This document shows, piece by piece, positions 1 to 9,129 of a stretch of DNA of 64,000 nt. The translations under genes and the position numbers were made by a program. How positions within the stretch are numbered: the stretch's first letter is position 1; every line of letters begins with the position of its first letter. Source of the stretch: Leptospirales bacterium (GTDB taxonomy: Bacteria > Spirochaetota > Leptospiria > Leptospirales > Leptospiraceae); NCBI GenBank assembly GCA_013297885.1, contig JAAFIR010000011.1, positions 1 to 64,000 of the forward strand, read 5' to 3'. The notes below the pieces were generated by a model. The model saw nothing but the letters and a program-made list of their open reading frames with translations. It was not told the origin of the DNA and did not search any database.

Positions 1-48
1 CGCTAACAAGATCATTAAAATCATCATCGCGATTATTAAAAGCAACAA
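1..48 (-). CDS. Possible 5' end of a gene leaving the window
   Basis: A very short open stretch on the minus strand runs off the left edge. After a stop it reads from TTG codons through two in-frame ATGs (first bases at 27 and 24) into a run of Leu, Ile and Met, as a signal peptide would. An AAGG lies just upstream. Only 9 to 16 codons are visible, so this is a guess that a secreted or membrane protein follows the gene at 87-707. Confidence 0.2.
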   Translation of the reverse strand, partial: MLLLIIAMMILMILLA

Positions 49-86
49 ACCTTATCTACCTAATTTTGTTTCTATTAACCCAATTT

Positions 87-707
87 TTAAAAAATGATTT
101 GACTTTTTGAACCATAGAGTTCGCTTGTGTTGTGAAAATTATTTTTAGAGTATAATAATAATACTTGTTCTGTATTTGAACTAGTGTAATCAAATTTTTT
201 TTGATTATAATCTATATAACGATTTAATTTTTGTAGAAAGAAATTGTTTAATCTGTCAACATCATAACCAGAATAAATTGATTTTTTATTTTGATTTGTA
301 AAAATTTCAATATAGATTTTTATATAGTCATAATCATCGTAGGAGACAAAACTGATAAGAATTTTTTCTATTTCGTTTAAATGAACTTTTTTATACCCAA
401 ATAAACCAATATAAATAAAATATTCTCTTTCTTCAAATATAAATAAACTTTTAAATTCATCTTCAAATAAAACTTCCAATGAAATTTTATCAATAATCCT
501 TAATTTGATTTTAATAATTAAACCAAGTAATATAAGGATTAAAAAACAAAATACTAGAATTCCAATTAAACCATAAAAAGTGTGTTCTAAGCAAAATATG
601 GAAATTTTGGAACAAGCTTTATAGGAATTATTTATCATAGCAAAAACTCCAGTTCCCAAAAAAAATAATCCAAATATTTGGAAAAAGAAATTCCATAACC
701 ATTTCAT
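87..707 (-). CDS. Two-TM membrane protein with PH-like domain
   Basis: I do not recognise a named family. The protein has two hydrophobic helices in the first 70 residues, then a soluble beta-rich stretch of about 100 residues (IYIGLFGYKKVHLNEIEKI and following) that resembles bacterial PH-like domains found after two membrane helices. The gene at 39232 has the same plan. An upstream TTG at 731 is possible, but the ATG at 707 (MKWLWN) starts directly before the first membrane helix. Ribosome-binding sequence is weak for both. It is probably an inner-membrane protein of unknown role. Confidence 0.55.
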   Translation of the reverse strand: MKWLWNFFFQIFGLFFLGTGVFAMINNSYKACSKISIFCLEHTFYGLIGILVFCFLILILLGLIIKIKLRIIDKISLEVLFEDEFKSLFIFEEREYFIYIGLFGYKKVHLNEIEKILISFVSYDDYDYIKIYIEIFTNQNKKSIYSGYDVDRLNNFFLQKLNRYIDYNQKKFDYTSSNTEQVLLLYSKNNFHNTSELYGSKSQIIF

Positions 708-842
708 TTTTACAAATTGAATCTTAATCAAATTCTAATCAATTAAAATATAATTCTAAATTAGTTTTTGAAACTTTTTTGAATGTAAAAAAAATTGATA
801 AAAGTAATTTTTTTAATTCAATTGAAGAAGTTATAAAAAGTT

Positions 843-1211
843 ATGAAGAACAAACCGAACAGATTCTTAACAAAGAGTGAAAGTTATTTAATTCAATTTT
901 TATTTCCTAAGTTAGAAAATAATTTTTTAGATGCAATTTCAGTTCAAGATATGAATGAAGGAATGGGAAGTTTGTATTTTCCAAAAATTAATTTAAGTAG
1001 AAATGAAAGATACCCAATTTCTATATTGAATGAAATTTTGATTAAAGATTTAGATGGTGTAGATATACTAATAACTTTGTTTCAGGATAACTCAGAAGAT
1101 TTATTTGAATTAGATATTTGGAAAGTTGATTTTAATAAGCCAAGTATTATTTACAGCTTAGAAGAATTAAAAGAAGCGTTACAAATAGGAACAAAAAGTA
1201 TTTCTTTATGA
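843..1211 (+). CDS. Small soluble protein, possibly DUF6984-like
   Basis: A 122-residue acidic, soluble protein. The opening LTKSESYLIQFLFPKL and the later LITLFQDNSEDLFELDIW recall small orphan proteins of the DUF6984 type, but I hold that match loosely. It overlaps the next (broken) gene by four bases (ATGA), so they were co-transcribed. Upstream, another frame (about 727-881) reads like protein (LVFETFLNV... and FNSIEEVIKSYEEQ), which may be the tail of a lost gene. No function is assigned. Confidence 0.55.
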   Translation: MKNKPNRFLTKSESYLIQFLFPKLENNFLDAISVQDMNEGMGSLYFPKINLSRNERYPISILNEILIKDLDGVDILITLFQDNSEDLFELDIWKVDFNKPSIIYSLEELKEALQIGTKSISL

Positions 1212-1636
1212 AAAAAATAGTAAAGTTCATTTTAATTTATTTTATTTGTTTTTTATTGTATTCTTCAGACTTAAAACCTGAAGATTTTTACAATCGACAT
1301 GGATATGCTTTTACGATGAAAAAGAAATTTATATATTAAGGTATAGACGAAGGACTTTTGTTGTATTTTGAAATTGTAAAAAAAGAGAATCAATATGAAC
1401 TATTTGCTTGTTTTACTGAAGAATTTGCTTATATTCATTTTGTCAAAATAACATGTAAAAAAGATATTTGTATTTTTAAGAATTTGGAAAATAAAGTTTT
1501 ATTTATCTTTAAAAAATTAAACGAGTTTGATTTAGTGAATTTACATTCAAACAAATTTGGAGATTTCAAAGAGAATATGGTTTTCATTACTGAAAGAAAA
1601 CCTTCATTTAAAGAAGTTCCTTTTGGAAAAAAGTAA
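1208..1636 (+). pseudogene. Exported small protein interrupted by an in-frame stop
   Basis: An ATG at 1208, overlapping the previous stop as ATGA, opens a 43-codon frame with a clear signal peptide (KKIVKFILIYFICFLLYSS). It stops at TAA 1337-1339. The same frame continues without further stops to 1636, and the downstream 92 residues have no ATG of their own, only a TTG at 1358. The simplest reading is one 142-codon gene with a nonsense mutation, giving a secreted or periplasmic protein of about 140 residues. A sequencing error would look the same. Confidence 0.6.
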
Positions 1637-1644
1637 TTTAGATA

Positions 1645-2091
1645 ATGAAACTTATTTTAATTATAAAAAACATAATCTCGATTTCAGCAATTTTGTATTT
1701 AATAACATGCGGCTTGACGAAGATGAATGAGTCAGCAGTGCTTCCTTTAGAAAATGATAAGATCAAAGTTTTAGTTCCTGATGAATATTGTATTTATGTT
1801 TCTAGAAAGGATATAATGATTGAAGAGAAAAATTATAACCATGTGGATGGGTGTGGTGATGAAATTACAAAATCTTCTAAGCGTAAAACCTCAAAGTATA
1901 TTGGAATAAAAAAAACAGCATTTTTGTTTTATGGTGAATATAAATCAAACGATCTAAATTACAAAATCCAATATTTTTATTCAGGTAATGGATTAATGTT
2001 AAAGGATGGGTATTTTGTAATAATAACCTTAGGCTGTTTTTTTTGGTTTTGGTTCTTAAGAAAAATAAAGTTTAGACAAATGAATAAATGA
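1645..2091 (+). CDS. Putative lipoprotein or membrane protein with C-terminal TM helix
   Basis: A 148-residue protein. The N-terminus is hydrophobic and ends LYLITCGLTK, which could be a lipobox with Cys22. The middle is soluble with a YNHVDGCGDE stretch, and the last 30 residues form another membrane helix (GYFVIITLGCFFWFWFL). It starts eight bases after the preceding broken gene and overlaps the next one by four bases (ATGA), so the four small genes look like one operon. No family recognised. Confidence 0.5.
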   Translation: MKLILIIKNIISISAILYLITCGLTKMNESAVLPLENDKIKVLVPDEYCIYVSRKDIMIEEKNYNHVDGCGDEITKSSKRKTSKYIGIKKTAFLFYGEYKSNDLNYKIQYFYSGNGLMLKDGYFVIITLGCFFWFWFLRKIKFRQMNK

Positions 2092-2647
2092 ATTATAAAC
2101 TAATTTTAATATTGATGTATGGGATTTTTTTTTGTGATAAAAAAAAGAATACTGATTTTTATTTAAAAAATCTTTCTAAAAAAGAAATTAATAGTTTAAC
2201 TGAATTTCATAATGATTTTCAAAAACTTTTAGATAAATATGGTTTTTACTTTCCTAGTCATAGATACCCAAATTTTCCGAATAAAGAATTTGATAATTTT
2301 ATTGAAAAATTTTATTATGAACGTACTGACTTTATGGACCCAGATTCCTCATTAGCAGTTTATGCTGGAAAATTAGAATCTAAAATTGATAATATAGATG
2401 AAGATTTTGCAATAGTAGTTTATTTTAATATAATTGATGTTTAAGATTCCAGTACACAAATTTTTACAGAGACATCGAAAAAAGGTAAATCATTTTTTTT
2501 ATAAAACGAATTAATAATCAATGGAAATTTGAACAAATTCCTTTTACATTTCGAGTACAATCAAAACAAGAATTTCTACTAAATATTCAAAAAAGTAAGC
2601 CTAATTTATTCAATAAGTTATCTCAAAAGTTTAAAATTAAACTATAA
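2088..2647 (+). pseudogene. Lipoprotein gene with a stop and a frameshift
   Basis: The frame from 2088 encodes 118 residues beginning with a lipoprotein signal (LILILMYGIFFC, lipid Cys16) and stops at TAA 2442-2444. Reading on past that stop gives DSSTQIFTETSKKGKSFF. After a T8 run near 2492-2500 the reading moves to another frame that ends at 2645-2647 and reads INNQWKFEQIPFTFRVQSKQ and onward. The pieces fit one lipoprotein of about 185 residues carrying a nonsense codon and a homopolymer frameshift. The N-terminal product may still be made. Function unknown. Confidence 0.55.
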
Positions 2648-2730
2648 AATAATTAAAGTTTTCTCAAAAAAAAATTTTATTAAGTTCGTTATCCTGCAAA
2701 CATTTCCGAAACTAAATCAGTTTAATATCT

Positions 2731-3276
2731 ATGAAATCAAAATTTATTTTTACAAAAAAGCAATCTGCAGAACTTAGAGAAATGGATGAAGTTGTGGAAA
2801 CATCGTGTACACTTTTGATACCTGAAGAATATTGGGAAGAGCTTTATTTGAAGATTGAGTCGTTTGGGAGTCTGAAAATTTATTTTGCTCACTTGATTTC
2901 AAAATATGAAATTTATTTGAAGAGTGGAATTGTACCATATTCTAGTCGCTTAAAAACTGAGTATCAAGAAAAGGGACAAAATTTGATACGAAAAGATTTT
3001 GAGCCGTGGAAGAAAGATTGGTTCGTGATGAAACTTTACAGAGCAGCATTTAATTTTTCGATCAACAAACTTTTTGTGTTGTTGCTCCGCCTTGACTTGA
3101 TGAATTTTGCAGAAGTTGTGGAATCTGCCTTAAAGATAAACTCATCGATATCGGAAGACTTTACCTTGAACCCCGACTTACACGTTGCAACGGGGAAGGA
3201 GTGGGTTTTTCAATACGGGGGATTTTCCGAAAACAGAAAAATTCCCCAATACGAAAGGATTTTCCAGTTCGGATAG
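2731..3276 (+). CDS. DUF1564 family protein with aberrant C-terminus
   Basis: The first 140 residues fit DUF1564, a family of unknown function that I know only from Leptospira: a TLLIPEEYWEEL opening, then a region like the family's LLERYGKYL (FAHLISKYEIYLKSG), a basic middle, and FSINKLFVLLLRLDLM. The usual ending is not seen. From about residue 150 the frame runs into an unusually G/C-rich, hairpin-containing stretch (3170-3265), so the last 30 or so residues are probably not native. It is the best taxonomic marker in the window. Role unknown; the family may bind nucleic acid, but nothing here shows that. Confidence 0.65.
   Translation: MKSKFIFTKKQSAELREMDEVVETSCTLLIPEEYWEELYLKIESFGSLKIYFAHLISKYEIYLKSGIVPYSSRLKTEYQEKGQNLIRKDFEPWKKDWFVMKLYRAAFNFSINKLFVLLLRLDLMNFAEVVESALKINSSISEDFTLNPDLHVATGKEWVFQYGGFSENRKIPQYERIFQFG
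3165..3265. repeat. G/C-rich hairpin patch overlapping the DUF1564 3' end
   Basis: This stretch is far richer in G and C than its surroundings. It holds two inverted repeats: CCCCG with CGGGG around 3171-3197, and a GGGGATTTT arm (about 3217-3226) against AATTCCCC (about 3239-3246). It looks like a small inserted element or terminator-like structure that has replaced the end of the DUF1564 gene. No second copy was found in the window. Confidence 0.35.
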
Positions 3277-3482
3277 ATTTTTTCACCACTAAAAATCCCA
3301 CTACACTAACAAATCTCCCAACAAATAAAAAATTCCTAAATACAGCTTTAACCACAAATTTTTCGATTCAAAAAAAATTACACAATAAAATTTTTCAGAA
3401 ACATTCTCCAATATAAAAAAAATTTTAATACAATAACTTCTAAAAAGCATTTCCGACTCAAATCAAATTTCCAAAAAATCTA
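3277..3482. other. AT-rich spacer without a gene
   Basis: Short overlapping frames here are low-complexity and look like noise. Nothing is visible except A and T runs, before repeat copy 1 begins. Confidence 0.4.
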
Positions 3483-3619
3483 GCGAACGGGATTGACTCG
3501 GGGTAAAAAAATTACAAATGTAATTTTTTTACCGAAGAGGAAAGCCCAGTTTTTTTGTGGGAAATTTTGCATTGAAATTTTTAATACTCTTTAATTTTTT
3601 CCCAAAAAAAAATTCGCCC
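3483..3619 (+). repeat. Dispersed three-arm repeat, copy 1
   Basis: Outer helix GCGAA (3483-3487) with TTCGC (3613-3617), followed by CC. Inner GGG of GGGATTGA pairs with CCC of GAAAGCCC. First arm: CTC...GAG enclosing GGTAAAAAAATTACA and its perfect complement. Second arm: TTTTTTTGTGGGAAA against TTTTCCCAAAAAAAA. A T7 run follows the first arm, as in an intrinsic terminator. The copy lies between the DUF1564 gene and aconitase. Confidence 0.8.
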
Positions 3620-3819
3620 ACCTCTTCCTCTAAACCCTTCACTCAATCAAATTTTGATTATGCTAGAGCAGAGCGAAATTGCTTGGAAACATTGTAGAAA
3701 AGATGCAACATTGAAGGAAAGTTTTGCTTGGTGGAAATTTTTCTTTACGACAAAAAAAAAGTTTGTAAAGAATCTATTTCAAAATAATTTGAGTAAGAAT
3801 TTACACATAGGATGGATTT

Positions 3820-6087
3820 ATGGCTTTTGATATAGAAATGATTAAAGCTCATTACGAAAAATTAGCATCAAGAATTGATGCAGCAAGAAAAATTGTTGGG
3901 CGACCGTTGACACTCACAGAAAAAATTTTATACTCCCATTTATTTGAAGGAAATCCAACAAAAGCATTTGAAAGAGGAAAGTCCTATGTTGACTTCGCTC
4001 CAGATAGAGTTGCTATGCAAGACGCAACTGCTCAAATGGCGTTATTACAATTTATGCAAGCTGGTAGAGCAAAAGTAGCCGTGCCTTCGACAGTTCATTG
4101 TGATCATTTAATTACAGCACAAGTAGAATCCAAAACAGATTTAACAAAAGCAAATTCAGAAAATAAAGAAGTATATGATTTTTTAGCTTCTGTTTCCAAC
4201 AAATATGGAATTGGATTTTGGAAAGCAGGTGCAGGTATTATTCATCAAGTAGTTTTAGAAAATTATGCTTTCCCAGGTGGAATGATGATCGGAACAGATT
4301 CACACACTGTAAATGCTGGTGGACTTGGAATGCTTGCTATTGGTGTGGGTGGAGCAGATGCATGTGATGTCATGGCTGGTCTTGCTTGGGAATTAAAATT
4401 TCCAAAACTAATTGGCATTCATTTAAAAGGAAAACTAAATGGTTGGACTTCTCCAAAAGACGTAATTTTAAAAGTGGCGGGGATACTCACTGTTAAAGGT
4501 GGAACTGGTGCAATTGTAGAATATTTTGGTGAAGGTGCAACTTCCATGAGCTGCACTGGAAAAGGAACCATTTGCAATATGGGTGCTGAAATTGGTGCAA
4601 CCACTTCTACATTTGGTTATGACGAATCTATGGAGCGTTACCTCAGAGCAACAGACAGAGCTGATATTGCAGATGCTGCAAACAAATTTAAAGAGCATTT
4701 AACTGCAGACAAAGAAGTGTATTCAGATCCATCCAAATATTTTGACCAAGTGATTGAAATTGATTTATCAACTCTTGAACCACATTTAAACGGACCATTT
4801 ACTCCAGACCTTGCAACTCCAATTTCAAAAATGAAAGAAGAAGCAGCAAAAAATGGTTGGCCTTTAAAAATTGAAGTTGGACTCATTGGCTCTTGCACAA
4901 ATTCATCTTATGAAGATATTTCTCGTGCAGCTTCTCTTGCTGAACAAGCAGCTGCAAAATTTTTAAAACCAAAAGCAGAATACACAATCACTCCCGGTTC
5001 AGAACAAGTTCGATACACAATCGAACGAGATGGATTTTTAAAAACATTTGATAAGATTGGTGCAAAAGTTTTTGCAAATGCTTGTGGACCTTGTATTGGA
5101 ATGTGGGCAAGAGTGGGTGCTGAAAAAGCAGAAAAGAACACAATTGTTCATTCGTTTAACCGTAATTTTGCGAAACGTGCAGATGGAAATCCAAACACAT
5201 ACGCATTTGTTGGCTCCCCTGAATTGGTAACTGCACTTGCAATTGCTGGAGACTTAGGATTTAATCCACTCACAGATACATTGACAAATGAAAAAGGTGA
5301 ACAAGTAAAATTGGATCCTCCTTCTGGTGATGAACTTCCAAAAAAAGGTTTTGCTGTGGAAGATGCTGGTTACCAAGCTCCAGCTCTTGACGGAAGCAAA
5401 GTTACTGTTGCTGTTTCTCCAACTTCAGATAGACTTCAACTACTAGATTCATTTGCAGCATGGGAAGGAACTGACCTCAAAGGACTCAAACTTTTAATCA
5501 AAGCAAAAGGAAAGTGTACAACAGATCATATCTCAATGGCTGGTCCTTGGTTAAAGTATCGCGGTCATTTGGACAATATTTCAAACAATATGTTAATTGG
5601 TGCAATCAACTTTGCAAATGAAAAAGCTGACTCTGTAAAAAACCAACTCACTGGTGCATACGAATCAGTACCAAAAGTTCAACGTGCCTACAAAGCTGCA
5701 AAGATCGGATCAATAGTTGTGGGTGATGAAAATTATGGAGAGGGCTCGTCAAGAGAACACGCTGCAATGGAGCCTCGTTTTCTTGGAGTGCGTGCAGTTC
5801 TTGTAAAAAGTTTTGCTCGTATTCACGAAACCAATTTAAAAAAACAAGGAATGCTTGGACTCACTTTTGCAGACAAAGATGACTACAACAAAATTCAGGA
5901 AGACGATTCAATCGACATTCTTGGACTCACTAGTTTTGCAGAAGGAACTCCACTGACGATTGTGCTAAATCACAAAGACGGTTCTAAAGATGAAATCAAA
6001 GCAAACCACACATACAACCAAGCTCAAATCGAGTGGTTCAAAGCTGGAGCTGCTCTAAACATCATCAAAGCAAACCAGAAAAAATAG
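3820..6087 (+). CDS. acn: Aconitate hydratase, mitochondrial type
   Basis: Interconverts citrate and isocitrate through cis-aconitate in the TCA cycle; cytoplasmic 4Fe-4S enzyme. The 755-residue length and sequence fit the mitochondrial-type aconitases (mature ACO2 size), not the longer bacterial AcnA or AcnB. The three cluster ligands are seen as Cys359 ([10 protein letters not shown]) and Cys422/Cys425 ([10 protein letters not shown]), spaced as in the family. [11 protein letters not shown] near residue 90 and the swivel-domain [19 protein letters not shown] near 640 carry substrate-binding residues. The start at 3820 is preceded by a GGATGG-like site. It stands alone, with repeat copy 1 upstream and copy 2 three bases after its stop. 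Confidence 0.95.
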   Translation: MAFDIEMIKAHYEKLASRIDAARKIVGRPLTLTEKILYSHLFEGNPTKAFERGKSYVDFAPDRVAMQDATAQMALLQFMQAGRAKVAVPSTVHCDHLITAQVESKTDLTKANSENKEVYDFLASVSNKYGIGFWKAGAGIIHQVVLENYAFPGGMMIGTDSHTVNAGGLGMLAIGVGGADACDVMAGLAWELKFPKLIGIHLKGKLNGWTSPKDVILKVAGILTVKGGTGAIVEYFGEGATSMSCTGKGTICNMGAEIGATTSTFGYDESMERYLRATDRADIADAANKFKEHLTADKEVYSDPSKYFDQVIEIDLSTLEPHLNGPFTPDLATPISKMKEEAAKNGWPLKIEVGLIGSCTNSSYEDISRAASLAEQAAAKFLKPKAEYTITPGSEQVRYTIERDGFLKTFDKIGAKVFANACGPCIGMWARVGAEKAEKNTIVHSFNRNFAKRADGNPNTYAFVGSPELVTALAIAGDLGFNPLTDTLTNEKGEQVKLDPPSGDELPKKGFAVEDAGYQAPALDGSKVTVAVSPTSDRLQLLDSFAAWEGTDLKGLKLLIKAKGKCTTDHISMAGPWLKYRGHLDNISNNMLIGAINFANEKADSVKNQLTGAYESVPKVQRAYKAAKIGSIVVGDENYGEGSSREHAAMEPRFLGVRAVLVKSFARIHETNLKKQGMLGLTFADKDDYNKIQEDDSIDILGLTSFAEGTPLTIVLNHKDGSKDEIKANHTYNQAQIEWFKAGAALNIIKANQKK

Positions 6088-6090
6088 TTT

Positions 6091-6212
6091 GGGCGATTCA
6101 TCATTCGGCTTCGACTAATACTGATTAGGCGAAGCCGAACGATGACCGAGCTTTTCGCTCTTGTCAAAATTTTGCATTTGCAAAATTTTGACACCGCTTC
6201 AATCTCTATCGC
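6091..6212 (-). repeat. Dispersed three-arm repeat, copy 2
   Basis: On the minus strand. Outer helix GCGAT (5', 6212-6208) with ATCGC (6097-6093), then CC. Inner GAG of AGAGATTGA pairs with CTC of GAAAAGCTCGG, unlike the GGG/CCC of copy 1. The first arm is GTGTCAAAATTTTGCA and complement; the second arm is CGGCTTCG with CGAAGCCG, loop containing TAATCAGTATTA. Its 3' end lies three bases from the aconitase stop. Confidence 0.8.
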
Positions 6213-6247
6213 ACTGTGTTGGGGAATTGGGTTTGGGGTTGTAAATA

Positions 6248-7066
6248 ATGCTTAAACTAAACGAAAAAAACCTTAATATTCAAAAATTAAAAACCCATCT
6301 TGATCGAAAAAAATATTTTATAAAACTATATAAGCTATGTTTTAAAAACAGAACCAATATTAAACTGTTTAAACTAACAATTTTATTTGGATTATTTTAT
6401 CTTAACAATTATAGAGTGAATGTAGTTGTTGTTCAGTTAGCATTAATTTTATTAGAGCTTGATTCAAATGATTTTGAAAATATATTAATTTTTTGGTACA
6501 ATATGTTTCATGTTTCCTATTATCCTAAAGAAAAAATTCTAAGTTTTATAAATAATTTTCAACCAAAAAATGAATATGAAAAATCAATTTATCTTTTGAT
6601 TCTTGGAAAAACTTATAGAATAACTGAAAATGATTCTTTGATTCGAAGAACTTATTTACAAAGTTTAAGAATCAAAAAATTTCCTCAAACATTTGAGAGC
6701 TTAGCTGTTTGGTATCAAATTCAAAAAAAAGATTGTAAAAAATATTCTTATTATATGGATTTATATTTTAAATATTCAAATATCATAAAATATTCTTCTC
6801 CAAATTTAATTTTAATCCAAGATTTTATTGATTATCAAATTACCGGAAACAAAATTACAAATAGTTCCTTCAAATTCCAAAAACAAGATATGAAAAAAAC
6901 TTTAAAAAGAAATTGTCTATCTGCATTAGAATGGAACAATGAGAATCAAAAGAAAAGAAGAAAACCAAAAATTGATTTGAGTATTGTTGAAGTAACTTAT
7001 GAAGATGGGTTAGATAAAAAAAACAAAAAATTTGTTAGTATTTTAAGAGGTGATTATTATAAATGA
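6248..7066 (+). CDS. Hypothetical helical protein
   Basis: A 272-residue basic, Lys/Asn/Tyr-rich protein with no recognised family. Predicted mostly alpha-helical from hydrophobic spacing, with TPR-like stretches (YEKSIYLLILGKTYRI, ESLAVWYQIQKKDCKKY) but no clear repeat. There is no signal peptide; one hydrophobic patch near residues 42-70 could be buried helix or a weak membrane segment. Its last 30 bases overlap the truncated HNH gene on the other strand, so the join at about 7066-7080 may be a deletion or insertion boundary. Confidence 0.5.
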   Translation: MLKLNEKNLNIQKLKTHLDRKKYFIKLYKLCFKNRTNIKLFKLTILFGLFYLNNYRVNVVVVQLALILLELDSNDFENILIFWYNMFHVSYYPKEKILSFINNFQPKNEYEKSIYLLILGKTYRITENDSLIRRTYLQSLRIKKFPQTFESLAVWYQIQKKDCKKYSYYMDLYFKYSNIIKYSSPNLILIQDFIDYQITGNKITNSSFKFQKQDMKKTLKRNCLSALEWNNENQKKRRKPKIDLSIVEVTYEDGLDKKNKKFVSILRGDYYK

Positions 7067-7250
7067 GGTCCATCAAAGAAACATTTTTAAAATCTTTTTT
7101 GTTTTTTGAAAACAGCTTGTTACAAAATATACAATATCTATTTTCTTTTGACCCAAGAAATTCACTTTTACTAAAATCATAACTTACATCAAGTTGGTAA
7201 TTCGAATAATAATTTTTCCTATCAATTCCATCAACTTTATACAATTTCAT
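7035..7250 (-). pseudogene. Truncated HNH-type nuclease gene behind higBA
   Basis: The start codon overlaps the higA stop as ATGA, so it was the third gene of the operon. The first 57 residues look like the N-terminus of HNH-endonuclease-like proteins: a lead-in, then YCIFCNKLFSKNKKDFKNV, where the CxxC would be the first zinc half. In intact relatives a second half with histidines follows. Here the similarity ends at about 7080 and the frame runs antisense into the 3' end of the neighbouring gene. No catalytic HNH core remains. Confidence 0.45.
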
Positions 7251-8338
7251 AATTCTTTTAGATTAATTTTCTGAATCAAATGTCTTCCAACAGAATAGTG
7301 TATTAATTCTTTCTTTTGTAATCTTCCTATAATCATTGCTGGATTTGTATTGATTTTTTTTGCAAATGCAATTATATTTTTTTCTGTTAAGGTTGATTCG
7401 ATAACTTGTTTTTCTTCATCAACTGATAGAGTCCAGTGAATAGCAAAATTATCTGCTTCTTTTTCTTTTTGTTCATCTTTATCAGAATATTCTATATCTT
7501 CTAAAAAAATTTCTTTTTTTCCATGAAGCAAAATATGACCCACTTCATGAAAAAAAGTAAACCAAAAAATATCATTTCGATTGTATCTTCCAGAAATTTG
7601 TATCAAAGGGCTGCCATTTAACCAACGAGTTGCTCCATTTACTGGTGCATTAGAAATACAAGGAGTGTAAATTAATTTAACACCAGCTCTGAAACAAATA
7701 TCCTGCAATTTAGAAAAAAAATTTTCAGGATGTTTCGCCATTAAAGATTTTATTTCAGGAAGAGAAGCTTTAAATTTTTTTTCAGAATAGTTTACCTTAG
7801 TTAACTTAGAAGCTTGAATTTCACCTCTTCTTAACCAAGCGGAAATTGAATGTGGGTTTTTAATTTGAGCTAAGGAAATCCTAAAAGCAACTTTTAGTTC
7901 TTGGTTTAAATAATAATTCTGCCAAGCTTTTGGATTTGAAATACCGAAGAATTTTAATAACTCAATTGTTTGTTCTTCTATAGATTTTTTTTTCTCAATC
8001 CAATTTTTTTTTATCATATCTTTTATTGGAAATGATTCAGTCCATTTAACCCAATCTCCAATATTTTTCATACTTTTAGTTCTAGATTTATATTCATCAA
8101 AAGACTTTTGATAATTTAACCAAAAATTAGCAGGAATCTTTAAAACATTTTCAAATTGAACAGCCATATCTGAAGTGATACTACTTTTACCATTTATTAT
8201 AGCAAGAATAGTCTTTTCAGGTTTTCCAGTTCTAGTTGAAAATTCTTTTATACCCATTTCTAGTTCTTCTAATTTTTCAGATAAAGTTTCTCCTGGGTGT
8301 AAATAAAACTCTGGTATATATTCATTTTTATTAGCCAT
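7247..8338 (-). CDS. higA: HigA-type antitoxin fused to ImmA/IrrE metallopeptidase
   Basis: Antitoxin and likely autoregulator of the HigB toxin encoded just upstream. Residues 1-90 hold an XRE helix-turn-helix with the HigA-style lead HPGETLSEKLEELEMGIKEF and GKSSITSDMAVQFENVL. The C-terminal half carries an ImmA/IrrE zinc-peptidase site (FHEVGHILLHGKKE, HExxH), so it may also be proteolytic. A 374-residue frame begins at 8371, but the ATG at 8338 has a strong AGGAGAG site and gives the normal HigA start MANKNEY; that site overlaps the higB stop. It is longer than plain HigA because of the peptidase domain. Confidence 0.85.
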   Translation of the reverse strand: MANKNEYIPEFYLHPGETLSEKLEELEMGIKEFSTRTGKPEKTILAIINGKSSITSDMAVQFENVLKIPANFWLNYQKSFDEYKSRTKSMKNIGDWVKWTESFPIKDMIKKNWIEKKKSIEEQTIELLKFFGISNPKAWQNYYLNQELKVAFRISLAQIKNPHSISAWLRRGEIQASKLTKVNYSEKKFKASLPEIKSLMAKHPENFFSKLQDICFRAGVKLIYTPCISNAPVNGATRWLNGSPLIQISGRYNRNDIFWFTFFHEVGHILLHGKKEIFLEDIEYSDKDEQKEKEADNFAIHWTLSVDEEKQVIESTLTEKNIIAFAKKINTNPAMIIGRLQKKELIHYSVGRHLIQKINLKEL

Positions 8339-8348
8339 TTTTTCTCTC

Positions 8349-8681
8349 CTAATGATAGTCCACAATTTCAATTACTTCAATTATTTTGATTTCAGACCAA
8401 ATGTAATGCCCGCTTTTATTTTGATGAATGGGCTTTACTTTTGGTTGAAATATTAAGCGATAAGGTTGGTCTAAATCACAAGCCCATTGTCCTTTCCTAT
8501 TTCCTATCAATTCATGAAAATTTCCAGGTAAATTCCTAACCTCTTCTAATGTTTCAGCAATTTTAAGTTGCTGAAGTCTTTTAATTATTTTTTCACCTCT
8601 TAATTTTCCATATTCTTGAATTATTTTTTTATTGTTCAAATGAACTTTAGAAAGTTTTTTGTCCAAGATAAAAATATTCAT
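8349..8681 (-). CDS. higB: HigB-type RelE-superfamily toxin
   Basis: Probable ribosome-dependent mRNA interferase of the HigB/RelE fold. The stretch QQLKIAETLEEVRNLPGNFH, then GNRKGQWACDLDQPYRLIF, is typical of HigB toxins, with the basic GNRKGQW and PYRLIFQP segments near the active site. About 110 residues is normal for the family. I chose the ATG at 8681 because family members start directly with the first beta strand (MNIFILDKKLSKV); the upstream TTG-like frame to 8717 adds a non-homologous tail. Toxin first, antitoxin second, as is usual for higBA. Confidence 0.8.
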   Translation of the reverse strand: MNIFILDKKLSKVHLNNKKIIQEYGKLRGEKIIKRLQQLKIAETLEEVRNLPGNFHELIGNRKGQWACDLDQPYRLIFQPKVKPIHQNKSGHYIWSEIKIIEVIEIVDYH

Positions 8682-8755
8682 CAAAAATAAATTATTTTGA
8701 TTTACATTAAGTGTCAATTAAAATAATATTTTTTATTTATTATCCTAAGAACTAA

Positions 8756-8866
8756 AAAAAAGATTTAAAAAATTTGCTTTTAATAACTCTTGATGAAAAT
8801 TATTTATTTGAAAATGCACAGGAACTTTGTGTCCTAAATAGATTAATGGAATATAAAAATGAATGA
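8756..8866 (+). pseudogene. C-terminal gene fragment
   Basis: An open stretch without a start codon reads LLLITLDENYLFENAQELCV and ends in YKNE. It looks protein-like and overlaps the start of the next remnant by a few bases, as in an operon. The upstream part of the gene is missing. Family not recognised. Confidence 0.35.
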
Positions 8867-9103
8867 CACTCATCCAAATATACAAAAAAAACTAGATTCT
8901 ATGTATTCCAAAATGACTGGTCAAGAAAGAGTTTTGATTGGGTTTAGCATGCTTGACGCTGCAAAAAAAATCATTTTATCTTCACTTCCAAAAGACTTAA
9001 CCCCAGTTGAAAAAAAATTTAATTATTTTTAAGACTTTATAAAGATGATTATACTCAAATAGAAAAAGAAAAAATCATCAGTTGGTTTAGAGAAAAAAAT
9101 TAG
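8859..9103 (+). pseudogene. Small soluble protein with a one-base frameshift
   Basis: From ATG 8859 the frame gives 57 residues (MNDTHPNIQKKLDSMYSKMT and onward) and stops at 9030-9032 just after a T5 run. One extra T there would continue it as LRLYKDDYTQIEKEKIISWF to the TAG at 9101-9103, giving an 80-residue protein. The two halves read as one helical domain. No function is assigned. It is either a decayed gene or a sequencing slip in the T run. A clear terminator follows at 9130. Confidence 0.5.
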
Positions 9104-9129
9104 ATTCTAAACAGAAACTCCACCATCAC

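Noticed and set aside
727-881. A gene ending at 881 on the plus strand
   Set aside because: The stretch reads like protein but has no start and overlaps the gene at 843 in another frame; could be a remnant, not supported enough for its own entry.
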